DNA from: Paenibacillus periandrae
Lineage (GTDB): Bacteria > Bacillota > Bacilli > Paenibacillales > NBRC-103111
DNA: 64,000 nt
Reading direction: 5' to 3'
NCBI RefSeq assembly: GCF_022458865.1
Contig: NZ_JAJNMU010000026.1
Span: 1 to 64,000, forward strand
Shown here in pieces: positions 48,825 to 57,839 of this stretch (positions within the stretch are counted from its first letter, which is position 1; each line of letters begins with the position of its first letter). The position numbers and the translations under genes are program-made. The notes beneath the pieces were generated by a model that was given only the letters and a program-made list of their open reading frames with translations, was not told the DNA's origin and did no database searches.

Positions 48825-51401
48825 TTGATTAAGCATCGATTGATCGACAATTGGCAGCATCACCGTGGAAGTCTGGGTGGTCCCTGGGAAGTATGGAGAC
48901 AGGACAAGCTGCAAAATCACTATAACGTACCATGGCATGAAGTTGAGCTGCCGCATACCTATAACGGTTTGGACGTATTGGATCCAGACGGTAAATACTA
49001 TCAGGGACAAGGCTGGTACAGGACACTTCTGAAGCTGAACAATCCCTATCCGCAGGGACGGACGCTGCTGCATTTTGAAGGAGCAGGCCAGCGCTCCGAT
49101 GTGTATGTCTATACGAAAAAAGTTGGCTCTCATCTGGGTGGCTATGATGAATTCACTGTCGACATTACAGAGGCTGCCGAGGAAGCACTTAAGCTGGAGC
49201 GTTATCATGGGGTTACGCCGATAGCCATTGCTTGTGATAACAGCCGCGACCTGGAAACGATACCTTCAGATGCAAGCGATTTTAATCTGTATGGGGGTAT
49301 TTACCGCTATCTGAATGTAGTCTATGTTCCGGCGATTTCCTTGGAGCGCCTGCATATCGAGACATCGCTGTCAGCAGATTTGGAAAGCTGTCAGATTGCG
49401 GTTCGGGCTTCCTTATATAACCCGCTTCAAAGGGATGAAGAGTTGGAGCTGGTCATTCGTTTGCATGGACCCGATGGGCGGGAAATGGATGAGTTTACGG
49501 TTCAAACCCAGACATGGGAGGGGATGAAGCAGCTTGCTTCGTATGAGATTGCCGCGCCTTCTCTCTGGTCGCCTGCTGAGCCTCATTTGTACAGCTGTAC
49601 CGTTGAGCTAATAAATGGACAGACCGGGCAGACGAATCCAATCAGTCAAACCAGCATTACAGAACGCTTTGGTGTTCGCAGCTTCGAATTTGTAAAGCAG
49701 GGCCCGTTCAAGCTGAATGGCGAACGTTTGCTGCTGCGCGGTACACATCGTCACGAGGACCATGCGGGGATTGGACCTGCAATGACAGAGGACATGATCC
49801 GTACGGAAATGCAGCTGATCAAGGATATGGGAGCCAACTTTATCCGGCTTGGGCATTACCAGCAATCCCGTATTGTGCTCGATTTGTGTGATGAGCTGGG
49901 GATTCTGGTATGGGAGGAAATTCCTTGGTGCCGGGGTGGCCTGGGTGGTGAGCAATACCGTCAACAGTGTAGGGACATGCTGAGCGCAATGATTGAGCAG
50001 CATTACAATCATCCTTCCGTTATTTTATGGGGGCTTGGCAATGAGAACGACTGGGAGTGCGATTTTGATTATTTTGATCAGGAGGAAATTCGCAGGTTTA
50101 TGCAGGAGCTTCATGATCTGTCGCATAAGCTTGATCCAAGCCGCCTGACAGCAATTCGCCGTTGTGAATTTTGCAAAGATATTATTGATGTGTATTCCCC
50201 TTCAATCTGGGCGGGATGGTACCGTGGCATTTATACGGATTATGAAGAAAGCAGCAAACAAGCCTTTGAAAATGTCGATGCGTTTTTCCATATGGAATGG
50301 GGCGCGGACAATCTGGCGACACGCCATGTGGAGAAAACCTTCACAGGCTTTGAGTTTATCGGACAGGGTGGCGGCAATACCGATGAGCGCGACGGTGACT
50401 ATTTGCTGACAGGTGGAGAGCCCCGTGTATCTCGTGACGGTGATTGGTCGGAAACGTATTTCTGCGAGATGATCGACTGGTATTTAAAATCGCAGGAGCA
50501 TATGGACTGGCTGACGGGTACTGCACAGTGGTCCTTCAAGGATTTTGCGACTCCGGTACGTCCGGATTCACCGATTCCGTATTTGAATATGAAGGGTATC
50601 GTCGAACGGGATTTTACGAAAAAAGATGCCTACTACGTCTACCAATCGTATTGGACGGATCAGCCGATGGTGCGGATCGAAGGTCATACGATGCCGGTTC
50701 GCTGGGGCAGTCAGGATGAAATCAAGCGAATCAAGGTATACTCCAACTGTTCGGAAGCCGAGCTGTTCCTCAATGGAATCAGCCTTGGAGCTAAACAGCG
50801 CGATTCACGTAGATTTCCTGCTGCCGGACTTCGCTGGGATACGGTGCTGCAGCCGGGGATCAATCAAGTGAAGGTAGTAGGGACGAAGAACGATGTGACC
50901 GTGACAGATGAGCTGTCATTCGAATACCAGACGCAGAGCTGGGGAGCTCCGGCTGAACTGAAATTAAGCGCACAGGTTCAAAAGGATGGACTCGTGCTTG
51001 CCGAGGTACTGGCCTATGATGCTCAAGGCGTTTTATGTCTGGATGCGACCAACTTTATCCGCTTCGGGCTGACCGGTGATGGCAAGCTGATCGACCATCA
51101 GGGCACGGTTCGAGGTTCCAGCCTGATCCAGCTTGCCAACGGTCGCGCCCGGATCTTGATCGATCCGATTGGCGGTGCTGCTGCCAATGTGCAAATCAGC
51201 GGCTTCGTATCGGCAAGCGGTCCTGCATCCGGGGGAGCCGGAACAGCAGCGCCTGTGACAGCAGGTCTGACTACGGGTGCTGTCAACGATGGTATCATCC
51301 ATGATAGTCAGGCGCCAATAACGGGTGCTTCGGTTCGCAAGTCTGCATCAGTCGTGAGTGTGGCGAGTGACGGACTATCTACCGTATTTATCACTATTTA
51401 A
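48825..51401 (+). CDS. Glycoside hydrolase family 2 (beta-galactosidase/beta-glucuronidase-like)
   Basis: About 858 aa, no signal peptide. The sugar-binding, immunoglobulin-like and TIM-barrel domains are in order. The acid/base Glu is in GLGNENDWE (near 406) and the nucleophile Glu in FHMEWG (near 491). A DUF4982-type and further beta domain follow, ending in a Gly/Ala/Ser-rich linker (about 795-815). TTG at 48825 is six bases after GGGAGTG; GTG 48816 overlaps that site. Pairing with the GH88 gene suggests hydrolysis of an oligosaccharide bearing unsaturated uronic acid, such as from pectin or a similar polysaccharide. Confidence 0.88.
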   Translation: MIKHRLIDNWQHHRGSLGGPWEVWRQDKLQNHYNVPWHEVELPHTYNGLDVLDPDGKYYQGQGWYRTLLKLNNPYPQGRTLLHFEGAGQRSDVYVYTKKVGSHLGGYDEFTVDITEAAEEALKLERYHGVTPIAIACDNSRDLETIPSDASDFNLYGGIYRYLNVVYVPAISLERLHIETSLSADLESCQIAVRASLYNPLQRDEELELVIRLHGPDGREMDEFTVQTQTWEGMKQLASYEIAAPSLWSPAEPHLYSCTVELINGQTGQTNPISQTSITERFGVRSFEFVKQGPFKLNGERLLLRGTHRHEDHAGIGPAMTEDMIRTEMQLIKDMGANFIRLGHYQQSRIVLDLCDELGILVWEEIPWCRGGLGGEQYRQQCRDMLSAMIEQHYNHPSVILWGLGNENDWECDFDYFDQEEIRRFMQELHDLSHKLDPSRLTAIRRCEFCKDIIDVYSPSIWAGWYRGIYTDYEESSKQAFENVDAFFHMEWGADNLATRHVEKTFTGFEFIGQGGGNTDERDGDYLLTGGEPRVSRDGDWSETYFCEMIDWYLKSQEHMDWLTGTAQWSFKDFATPVRPDSPIPYLNMKGIVERDFTKKDAYYVYQSYWTDQPMVRIEGHTMPVRWGSQDEIKRIKVYSNCSEAELFLNGISLGAKQRDSRRFPAAGLRWDTVLQPGINQVKVVGTKNDVTVTDELSFEYQTQSWGAPAELKLSAQVQKDGLVLAEVLAYDAQGVLCLDATNFIRFGLTGDGKLIDHQGTVRGSSLIQLANGRARILIDPIGGAAANVQISGFVSASGPASGGAGTAAPVTAGLTTGAVNDGIIHDSQAPITGASVRKSASVVSVASDGLSTVFITI

Positions 51402-51473
51402 TAAATCTGCCGTGCTTTAACGGCTGCTCCATAGCACGGACAATTCTATTCCAATTTCAGGAGGATGAACAGG

Positions 51474-52628
51474 ATGAATTCACCGGAATCAAGAACTTTT
51501 TTGCAAGCTGATACTTTGCAGGAAGCTTTGCCGCAATTATGGGAAGCACTACAGCATAAGGTTGACCGTATGATTGAACAGATTGGCAGCAAGTCGCCGC
51601 ATGTGGCGACCAGGGATTCAGGTATTTATGACGATATGCGTCACGATTGGTGGACTTCCGGCTTCTGGCCGGGAATTCTGTGGATTATGCATGAAATGAC
51701 AGGCAAAGAGCATTACAAGCAAGCGGCTTGGGGCTGGGATGAGAAGTTTGAGCAGAAGTCGATTCAAGTGAGTAACTTTCATCATGATGTGGGCTTTCAA
51801 TATTTGCCTACTGCCGTTATCAAGTACAAGCTGACCGGAGATGAAGAGGGTAAACGCAGGGGATTGGCGGCTGCGAATTTCCTGGCAGGCCGTTTTAATA
51901 TTGCAGGCAATTTCCTGCGGGCATGGAATCAGGACAAAACGGGCTGGTCAATTGTCGATTCCTCGATGAATCTGTCGATTTTGTTCTGGGCAGCCGAAGA
52001 GATTGCAGACCCACGGTTTACGCATATTGCCAAGGCTCATGCCGACACGGTCGCGAATCATTTCATTCGTCCCGACGGTTCAGTGAACCACATTGTCAGC
52101 TTCGATCCGCTGACAGGGGAAGTCATCGAGTCGCTCGGCGGCCAAGGCGCCGGTCCCGACTCGGCCTGGAGCCGTGGCGCCGCATGGGCGCTGCACGGCA
52201 TGGCGAACACGTATCGCTATACGGGCGATACGAAGTATTTGCACGCGGCACAGCGCGTCGCGCATTACTTTCTTTCCATGCTGCCGGACGACCACGTCGC
52301 GCATTGGGACTTCCGCGCGGCAGAGTCGCTTGACGCTGAGCCGCGTGACACCTCGGCGGCCTCCTGCGCCGCCTCGGGCCTACTTGAGCTGGCCGCTGCG
52401 CTGCCTCCGGTACAGGGGAACCCGTACCGCAAGGCCGCTGAGCGCATCCTGCTCTCGCTGACGCAAAACTACGCCACGTGGGATCGTCCCGAGCACGAGG
52501 CGATTCTGCTGGCCGGCACCGGCCATAAGCCGGCCAACTCGAACGTCGATGTCTCCCTCATCTATGGAGACTACTATTACGTCGAAGCGTTGGCCAAGCT
52601 GCTTGGCTGGAAAACGCGGATTTTCTAA
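51474..52628 (+). CDS. Glycoside hydrolase family 88, unsaturated glucuronyl/galacturonyl hydrolase
   Basis: About 384 aa (alpha/alpha)6 barrel. The two catalytic-site Asp residues are seen in HDWWTSGFWPG (near 58) and IVDSSMNL (near 162); AWSRGAAWALHG and DTSAASCAASGLLEL are typical. It hydrates the double bond left by polysaccharide lyases, releasing the terminal unsaturated uronic acid. ATG at 51474 follows AGGAGG; ATG 51465 is too close. Base composition changes inside the gene: 52141-52200 has 47 G/C of 60, against 27 of 60 at 51781-51840. Confidence 0.9.
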   Translation: MNSPESRTFLQADTLQEALPQLWEALQHKVDRMIEQIGSKSPHVATRDSGIYDDMRHDWWTSGFWPGILWIMHEMTGKEHYKQAAWGWDEKFEQKSIQVSNFHHDVGFQYLPTAVIKYKLTGDEEGKRRGLAAANFLAGRFNIAGNFLRAWNQDKTGWSIVDSSMNLSILFWAAEEIADPRFTHIAKAHADTVANHFIRPDGSVNHIVSFDPLTGEVIESLGGQGAGPDSAWSRGAAWALHGMANTYRYTGDTKYLHAAQRVAHYFLSMLPDDHVAHWDFRAAESLDAEPRDTSAASCAASGLLELAAALPPVQGNPYRKAAERILLSLTQNYATWDRPEHEAILLAGTGHKPANSNVDVSLIYGDYYYVEALAKLLGWKTRIF

Positions 52629-52658
52629 AAGCATAGGCACTTTCCAAGTCAAGTCCTG

Positions 52659-52841
52659 TTACGATGTAAAACATCGTTACAAACCGAAGAACAGCCCAAT
52701 AGACTTGCAGTACGATGAATAACATCGTAACAGGTCGATATGGAGCCCCAAATGTGCGGAAAGCTCGCTGTAATGATGAAAAACATCGTTAGAAGCATCC
52801 TGACGGGGTTGTATTCCTTGTAACGATGTTTTTCATCGTTA
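52659..52841. repeat. Four dispersed copies of a 22-base palindrome
   Basis: Copies at about 52659-52680, 52710-52731, 52770-52791 and 52820-52841 share GTWAYGATG, a five-base loop and CATCGTWA. Each forms a hairpin. Gaps between copies are 29, 38 and 28 bases and are unrelated to each other. No gene lies in 52629-53033. Confidence 0.8.
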
Positions 52842-53033
52842 TGGAACCAGCCTGTGGTAGAAAGGGAGGTCGAGCGTGCAAATGGGAAAAGAGAACTGAG
52901 ACGCTGAAAATCAGCACCAGTGTTTTGCTTTTTGCACATGCAGCCTCACTACCCGAAAAGCTGTCGAGCGTTGATTATATGGCAGCTCCGATAAAGTAGA
53001 ATAAAATAAACTCCGGTTGCCCGATTGAGTTCA

Positions 53034-53068
53034 CCCTGCACCCTCCATGATGGGAGGAGCGGGGTTTT
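53034..53068 (+). terminator. Rho-independent terminator downstream of the GH88 repeat region
   Basis: A two-part stem CCCTGC/GCGGGG and CCCTCC/GGGAGG with a small loop is followed by TTTT. It lies about 400 bases past the GH88 stop, so it either ends a long 3' tail carrying the four hairpins or ends an unrecognised small RNA. Confidence 0.65.
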
Positions 53069-53154
53069 CGTGTGATCTGCCTTTCATCCGTTAAGTATAA
53101 GCTAATGATTTCCAGCGGCTTGTAACCTGCAAGGAAAATCGTTAAACTAGGAAA

Positions 53155-53169
53155 TGATTATCATTATCA
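53155..53169. promoter_or_regulatory. Fur box
   Basis: TGATTATCATTATCA matches the Gram-positive Fur consensus TGATAATnATTATCA with one mismatch. It lies about 240 bases upstream of the Btr-like regulator gene and would repress it when iron is plentiful. Confidence 0.75.
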
Positions 53170-53172
53170 TTG

Positions 53173-53350
53173 TTATGCTTCAAGTACAGGTCTAAGGGTT
53201 CCATCATCATACAAGCTTCTTTCCCATACTTGCTCCTCCATCGCGATTTTTTAATATAGTATCCAAACCTGCTTGGTCTACAATCACAAATTTGTTATTG
53301 TCCAAGCTTAGCTTGTCTACACTCACGATTCCGTTTTTTAGCTCAGCTCA
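53173..53350 (-). pseudogene. Decayed C-terminal end of an unidentified gene
   Basis: On the minus strand a stretch with protein-like composition reads KLSLDNNKFVIVDQAG, then LKNRDGGASMGKKLV, followed by a stop. A one-base shift would continue YDDGTLRPVLEA and stop just beside the Fur box. It has no start or ribosome site and is preceded by stops. It looks like a gene remnant between the Fur box and the Btr-like gene. The family is not recognised. Confidence 0.4.
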
Positions 53351-53409
53351 ATTTTCGCTCTATCCCATCACACGATCTGGTCAGTTTAAAAAAGGAGATG
53401 TCTACTACA

Positions 53410-54978
53410 ATGCGACAGCCTGATCTGAACGGTCCTATGAACTTAACCTATAGAAGCACTGAAGAACTCAAAATCGTTAAAGGCGAGCCGCTTCACATAC
53501 ATACAGCCACTGAGTATGCTTTTGCTTTTGTGATGCTGCACAAAGTAAAGGTGACGCTGAGAACCTCCCGTAAGCCCATGATTGGTAATGCGCTCAGTGG
53601 CGAAATTTTTCTGATTCCTGCCCATTGTCAGTGTAAGCTGGAACAGACCGCGAGTCAGCTAGTGACGATCATTGTCATCCGGTTTAGCCAAGATACACCT
53701 CAGCCGCAAGCCAAGGGAAAAGCGGATTACCAGCCCATGGACGTGCTGCTCTCAGAAGACTTCCATCCATTCCGCACACCGCAGGTCCGCAGCTGGATTC
53801 ATGATTTTATGAGTGAAAATGAGTACGTGGGAACCGCGCTGTATTACCAGCTCCAATCCCATTTATACGCGATAGCTGCCTGTTATCTGGAATCGGTGCA
53901 AAAGCCGAAAGAAACGCAAACCGATCGGATTATTTTTGTCGAACAGGCACGTCAACTTATGCTGGAACAATACAACCATCCGTTGGATATTGAAGAGCTT
54001 GCCAAATCCTCGGGTTCGAGTCCTAGTCGTTTCTATATGGCTTTCAAAGAGCAGACTGGGCTCAGTCCGCACAAATATATGACCAAAATCCGTATGGACG
54101 CTTCGCTTCACCTGCTGGCAGGAGGGACAACATCCATTGTAGAGGCCGCTCACGCTGTCGGTTATCTCGATGAGTACTATTTTAGCCGCTTGTTTAAGAA
54201 GCACATGGGGATGACGCCAACCGAATATACCGCGCGTGCGAAGAAAAAAGTTGCTAATCTCAACGGTGTTTTTGCCGGGGATCTTGCTGTTCTAGGTATG
54301 ACCTCGTATATATCGTTTGAGCGGACTTGGCGGGAAAATAATCCGGAGCTTGTTCTGGAGCAGCTTGCCATTGCCCAGCCGGAATTGATTATAAGCGGGC
54401 CGACCACGAACGAGTACTACGAGAAGCTTTCAGAAATTGCCCCGGTTGTTGTGCTTCATTGGAAGGAATATTCATGGAAAGAACGGCTGCTGGACATTAG
54501 CGAGGTGTTAGGTCTGACATCGATCGCAGAATGGTGGCTTTCCTATTATGAGTTGAAGGTGGAAAATGCCCGCCGTCATGTGAAAAATGTGCTCGGTAAT
54601 GAACCGTTTCTTGTTGTCCATGCGGTTGAGGGCGGATTTTATTTGTTTGGAATGAAGTCGAGAAAGCTGAGAGAAATTTTTTATGAGGATCTACAGGTCA
54701 CTCCACCGTCTCCAGCCAAGCAGATCAGCCTGATGAAGGTCGATAAGCTTGAAGAAATTGCTGAGCTTGATTGCGAAAATGTGTTGTTTCTGATGCATTC
54801 TTCGACAACTGAAGCCTTTTGCGTGGAGCTTGAAAATCAGTGGTGCGTCTTGAAGCCGAGTCGCCTCAAAAAACGGTGCCTGTTTCTTCGCGAATATGAT
54901 TCACCGCTCTACAATCCGATAGTGAACGAGAGTCTGGTGGAGCAAATGGTAAAACAATTGCTTGTCCGAATGGACTAA
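53410..54978 (+). CDS. Btr-like AraC regulator fused to a siderophore-binding domain
   Basis: About 522 aa. A cupin-like N-terminus (to about 125) is followed by AraC helix-turn-helix motifs (about 165-265, ending YYFSRLFKKHMGMTPTEYTARAK) and a TroA/FatB-type periplasmic-binding fold (about 275-520: GDLAVLGMTSYISFE, ELIISGPTTNEYYEKLSEIAPVV split across the lobe). This fusion is the architecture of B. subtilis Btr, which binds ferric siderophore in the cytoplasm and activates the uptake operon. It sits just upstream of such an operon and behind a Fur box. Start ATG 53410 follows AAAGGAG by 12 bases; ATG 53398 abuts the site. Confidence 0.88.
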   Translation: MRQPDLNGPMNLTYRSTEELKIVKGEPLHIHTATEYAFAFVMLHKVKVTLRTSRKPMIGNALSGEIFLIPAHCQCKLEQTASQLVTIIVIRFSQDTPQPQAKGKADYQPMDVLLSEDFHPFRTPQVRSWIHDFMSENEYVGTALYYQLQSHLYAIAACYLESVQKPKETQTDRIIFVEQARQLMLEQYNHPLDIEELAKSSGSSPSRFYMAFKEQTGLSPHKYMTKIRMDASLHLLAGGTTSIVEAAHAVGYLDEYYFSRLFKKHMGMTPTEYTARAKKKVANLNGVFAGDLAVLGMTSYISFERTWRENNPELVLEQLAIAQPELIISGPTTNEYYEKLSEIAPVVVLHWKEYSWKERLLDISEVLGLTSIAEWWLSYYELKVENARRHVKNVLGNEPFLVVHAVEGGFYLFGMKSRKLREIFYEDLQVTPPSPAKQISLMKVDKLEEIAELDCENVLFLMHSSTTEAFCVELENQWCVLKPSRLKKRCLFLREYDSPLYNPIVNESLVEQMVKQLLVRMD

Positions 54979-55027
54979 AACCAGCGTACATGGCGATGTC
55001 TGCATGTGTACAAAATAGGAATATCCA

Positions 55028-55072
55028 AGCCCCCTGCAGAAAAGTCCATTCTCAGCAGAGGGTGGCTGTTTT
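55028..55072 (+). terminator. Rho-independent terminator after the Btr-like gene
   Basis: A stem AGCC-CCCTGC/GCAGAGGG-TGGCT with one bulge is followed by GTTTTATG. It separates the regulator from the uptake operon. Confidence 0.6.
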
Positions 55073-55090
55073 ATGATATCGGAGTGAGAA

Positions 55091-55105
55091 TGATTATTAC
55101 TATCA
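55091..55105. promoter_or_regulatory. Fur box candidate before the siderophore uptake operon
   Basis: TGATTATTACTATCA differs from the Fur consensus at two of 14 fixed positions. It lies 275 bases before the nitroreductase gene, and an inverted-repeat element separates it from that gene. Confidence 0.55.
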
Positions 55106-55113
55106 CGATTATA

Positions 55114-55321
55114 AAATAATGGTGATTAGATCCTGCTGCACAACCGGAATGTTCCTATGATTGCTGTTGTTTGAGAATTTCTTTATTCTATAAGACATTT
55201 AAGGGTAGAAATTCGCAAACGGTTTATGCTTTCGAAGTCGCTTTCTTACAGAAAGCGTGTAGGCACCGCTACGCTATCTCCAGAACACTCCGGTCGCTCC
55301 GCTCTTTAATCACCATTATTT
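55114..55321. repeat. Inverted-repeat-bounded element between the Fur box and the uptake operon
   Basis: Perfect 15-base inverted ends AAATAATGGTGATTA (55114-55128) and its complement (55307-55321) bound about 208 bases with no gene. Inside are a CGCTTTCT/AGAAAGCG hairpin and a segment TTTATGCTTTCGAAG like part of the window's small repeat family. It looks like a small mobile element or a large operator-like structure. Confidence 0.6.
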
Positions 55322-55379
55322 AATTAGTTTATCTTACTAGCACTTCAACTGGTTTTTACCACATTCTGGGGGAAGAAAT

Positions 55380-55949
55380 ATGAACTTAGCTGAGCTTTTA
55401 AAAGAAAGACGGTCCGTCCACCGGTTTCAAAGCCGCGAGGTTCCCGTTGAGCTTGTAACCGAGCTGCTTGATACCGCAGTATGGGTGCCTAATCACAAGA
55501 TGACACAGCCATGGCGGTTTGTGATTGTCCGTGGAGAAGGGCGCAAGCGGATCGCGGAAATCAGTCGCAACAACGTGGGAAAAAGAGAAAGAGACCCGGA
55601 GAAAGCCAAAGAGCTCGGACAAAAATTTTACGATAAATTTATGGCGGTACCGACGTTTGTTGTCGTAGTGATGAAAGAAAATCCTGTGATTAGCGTTCGT
55701 GAGGAGGATTATGCCTCTACGAGCTGCCTCATTCACAACTTTAGCTTGTTAGCTTGGGAGCAGGGTATTGGCCTGGTATGGGAGAGCTACCCGCTGCTGT
55801 CAGACCAAACATTCCGTGAAGCCTTGGGCATCCAACCGGGTGAAAGAGCGATAGGCAGTTTACATGTAGGTTATCCGGAGCTAATTCCGAACGCACAACC
55901 GAGAATTCCGGCTGCTGAACGCATTACGGTCATCGATCAAGCCTTATGA
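55380..55949 (+). CDS. Nitroreductase-family FMN oxidoreductase
   Basis: 189 aa. RRSVHRF near the N-terminus, HKMTQPWRFVIV and GLVWESYPL fit the YdjA-like branch, which binds FMN and uses NAD(P)H. It overlaps the first permease gene by four bases (ATGA), so it is part of the iron operon. A role in reducing ferric siderophore to release iron is plausible but unproven. Confidence 0.85.
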   Translation: MNLAELLKERRSVHRFQSREVPVELVTELLDTAVWVPNHKMTQPWRFVIVRGEGRKRIAEISRNNVGKRERDPEKAKELGQKFYDKFMAVPTFVVVVMKENPVISVREEDYASTSCLIHNFSLLAWEQGIGLVWESYPLLSDQTFREALGIQPGERAIGSLHVGYPELIPNAQPRIPAAERITVIDQAL

Positions 55950-56896
55950 AACAGAGATATTTGGTCATAGCAATCGTGATTTTATCATTGTGTTCGGTGT
56001 TCATAGGTGTGAAGGACATCAGTCCCTTGCATCTGCTGAGTCTGACGGAGGATCAATGGGAAATCCTGCTGATTAGCCGCTTTCCGCGATTGATCAGTCT
56101 CATTATTGCTGGCGTCAGCATGAGTGTGATCGGTCTTATTATGCAGCAGCTGACCCGTAATAAATTCGTTTCGCCAACAACGGCAGGGACTGAGGATTCG
56201 GCGCGATTTGGGATATTGGTTTCCTTAATGATGTTTACAACGGCCAGTCCGATGCAAAAAATGCTCGTTTCCTTTACCTTTGCCCTGCTCGGTACATTCA
56301 TTTTTATGAAAATTCTCGACAAGGTCAAGTACAAGGACGTTATTTTCATCCCTCTGGTGGGGCTGATGTTCGGGCAGATTGTCGGTTCGACGACGACGTT
56401 TTTTGCTTATAAGCATGATCTTATTCAAAGTATTTCGGCTTGGCTGCACGGAGATTTCTCAATGATCATGAAAGGCCGTTACGAAATGCTGTACATCAGT
56501 ATTCCGGTTGTGATCATTGCTTATTTGTATGCCAACAAGTTTACCGTAGCAGGTATGGGCGAGGAATTCTCGATTAATCTGGGACTCAACTACAAGCAGG
56601 TCGTCAATATTGGGCTGGTTATCGTGGCCTTGGTTACCTCAGTCGTGATTCTGACCGTCGGTATGATTCCGTTTCTTGGGCTGATTATTCCCAATATCGT
56701 GACGCTGTATCAAGGCGATCATCTCAAAAAAAGCTTGAGTCATACCGCCTTATTGGGTGCTGCCTTCGTGTTGTTTTGCGACATTCTCGGTCGGGTCATT
56801 ATTTATCCGTATGAGATTTCGATAGGCCTTACGGTCGGTGTTATAGGTAGCGGGATTTTTCTGTTCCTGCTGTTGAGGAGAAAGGCTTATGCATAA
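55946..56896 (+). CDS. Ferric-siderophore ABC permease, FecCD family (YclN/FatD-like)
   Basis: 316 aa with about nine to ten membrane segments. The start KQRYLVIAIVILSLCSVFIGVKD and QLTRNKFVSPTTAGT resemble the YclN/FatD permease branch, which imports petrobactin or related catecholate siderophores. MIPFLGLIIPNIV is the usual ATPase-contact region. It is coupled by overlap to genes on both sides. Confidence 0.9.
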   Translation: MKQRYLVIAIVILSLCSVFIGVKDISPLHLLSLTEDQWEILLISRFPRLISLIIAGVSMSVIGLIMQQLTRNKFVSPTTAGTEDSARFGILVSLMMFTTASPMQKMLVSFTFALLGTFIFMKILDKVKYKDVIFIPLVGLMFGQIVGSTTTFFAYKHDLIQSISAWLHGDFSMIMKGRYEMLYISIPVVIIAYLYANKFTVAGMGEEFSINLGLNYKQVVNIGLVIVALVTSVVILTVGMIPFLGLIIPNIVTLYQGDHLKKSLSHTALLGAAFVLFCDILGRVIIYPYEISIGLTVGVIGSGIFLFLLLRRKAYA

Positions 56897-57839
56897 TAAA
56901 GTCAAAATTACGATTTTGGCCGCAGTCGCACTGTCACTTATCATTACGTTTATATTTATTCAATCCGGCACCAACTGGGGGTATGTGCTGCCCAGACGAG
57001 GAATCAAAATTCTTGCCATCGTACTGACTGCTGCTGCCATTGCGTTTTCTACCATGGTGTTCCAGACGATTACGAATAACCGGATTTTGACGCCAAGTAT
57101 ACTCGGACTCGATTCGCTTTATATGCTTTTTCAAACGTTTATCGTCTATTTCTTTGGTTCTGCGGCATTGTCGTTGATGAGCAAGCATATGCATTTTGCA
57201 GCTTCTGTGGGCTTGATGGTTGTGTTCTCAGGATTGCTGTACAAGATCATTTTCAAGCGAGAGGGGCAAAACATCTATTTTCTGCTGTTGATCGGCATTA
57301 TAATGGGCACTTTGTTCCAAAGTGTTTCCTCTTTCATGCAGGTGATGATTGACCCTAATGAATTTTTGCATGTGCAGGATAAAATGTTTGCCAGCTTTAA
57401 CCGGATCGGCTCCGATCTGCTTACGGTTTCCTTTATTGTTGTGCTTGGAGTAGCGGTGTATTTCTGGAAATTTGCCAAATACCTGGATGTGCTCTCACTG
57501 GGAAAGGAGCATGCGATTAATCTTGGCATCAATTATGATCATGTGGTCAAAAGATTGCTGATTCTCGTCGCTATTCTCATTTCCATATCGACTGCCCTTG
57601 TCGGCCCGATCACCTTCCTTGGATTGCTTGTAGCGAATGTGGCCCATCAGATGTTCAGGACGTACCGGCACAGCATATTAATTCCGGGATCGATTCTGAT
57701 CAGTATCGTGGCTTTGGTTGGCGGGCAGTTAATCGTCGAGCGGGTATTTACGTTCACAACGACCGTCAGCGTAGTGATTAATCTGATCGGCGGTATTTAC
57801 TTTATTTATTTGCTGTTAAAGGAGAATAAATCGTGGTAG
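56889..57839 (+). CDS. Ferric-siderophore ABC permease, FecCD family (YclO/FatC-like)
   Basis: 316 aa with about nine to ten membrane segments, second subunit of the channel. Motifs include QTITNNRILTPSILGLDSLY and GPITFLGLLVANVAHQ. Starts eight bases inside the preceding gene and ends seven bases inside the ATPase gene. Confidence 0.9.
   Translation: MHNKVKITILAAVALSLIITFIFIQSGTNWGYVLPRRGIKILAIVLTAAAIAFSTMVFQTITNNRILTPSILGLDSLYMLFQTFIVYFFGSAALSLMSKHMHFAASVGLMVVFSGLLYKIIFKREGQNIYFLLLIGIIMGTLFQSVSSFMQVMIDPNEFLHVQDKMFASFNRIGSDLLTVSFIVVLGVAVYFWKFAKYLDVLSLGKEHAINLGINYDHVVKRLLILVAILISISTALVGPITFLGLLVANVAHQMFRTYRHSILIPGSILISIVALVGGQLIVERVFTFTTTVSVVINLIGGIYFIYLLLKENKSW

Noticed and set aside
52659..52841. 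CRISPR-like array of short palindromic repeats
   Set aside because: Only four degenerate 22-base repeats with unequal 28-38 base gaps, and no cas genes or leader nearby.
52649..52939. 96-codon minus-strand open frame across the hairpin repeats
   Set aside because: It consists largely of translated palindromes, lacks a ribosome site and has no protein-like pattern.
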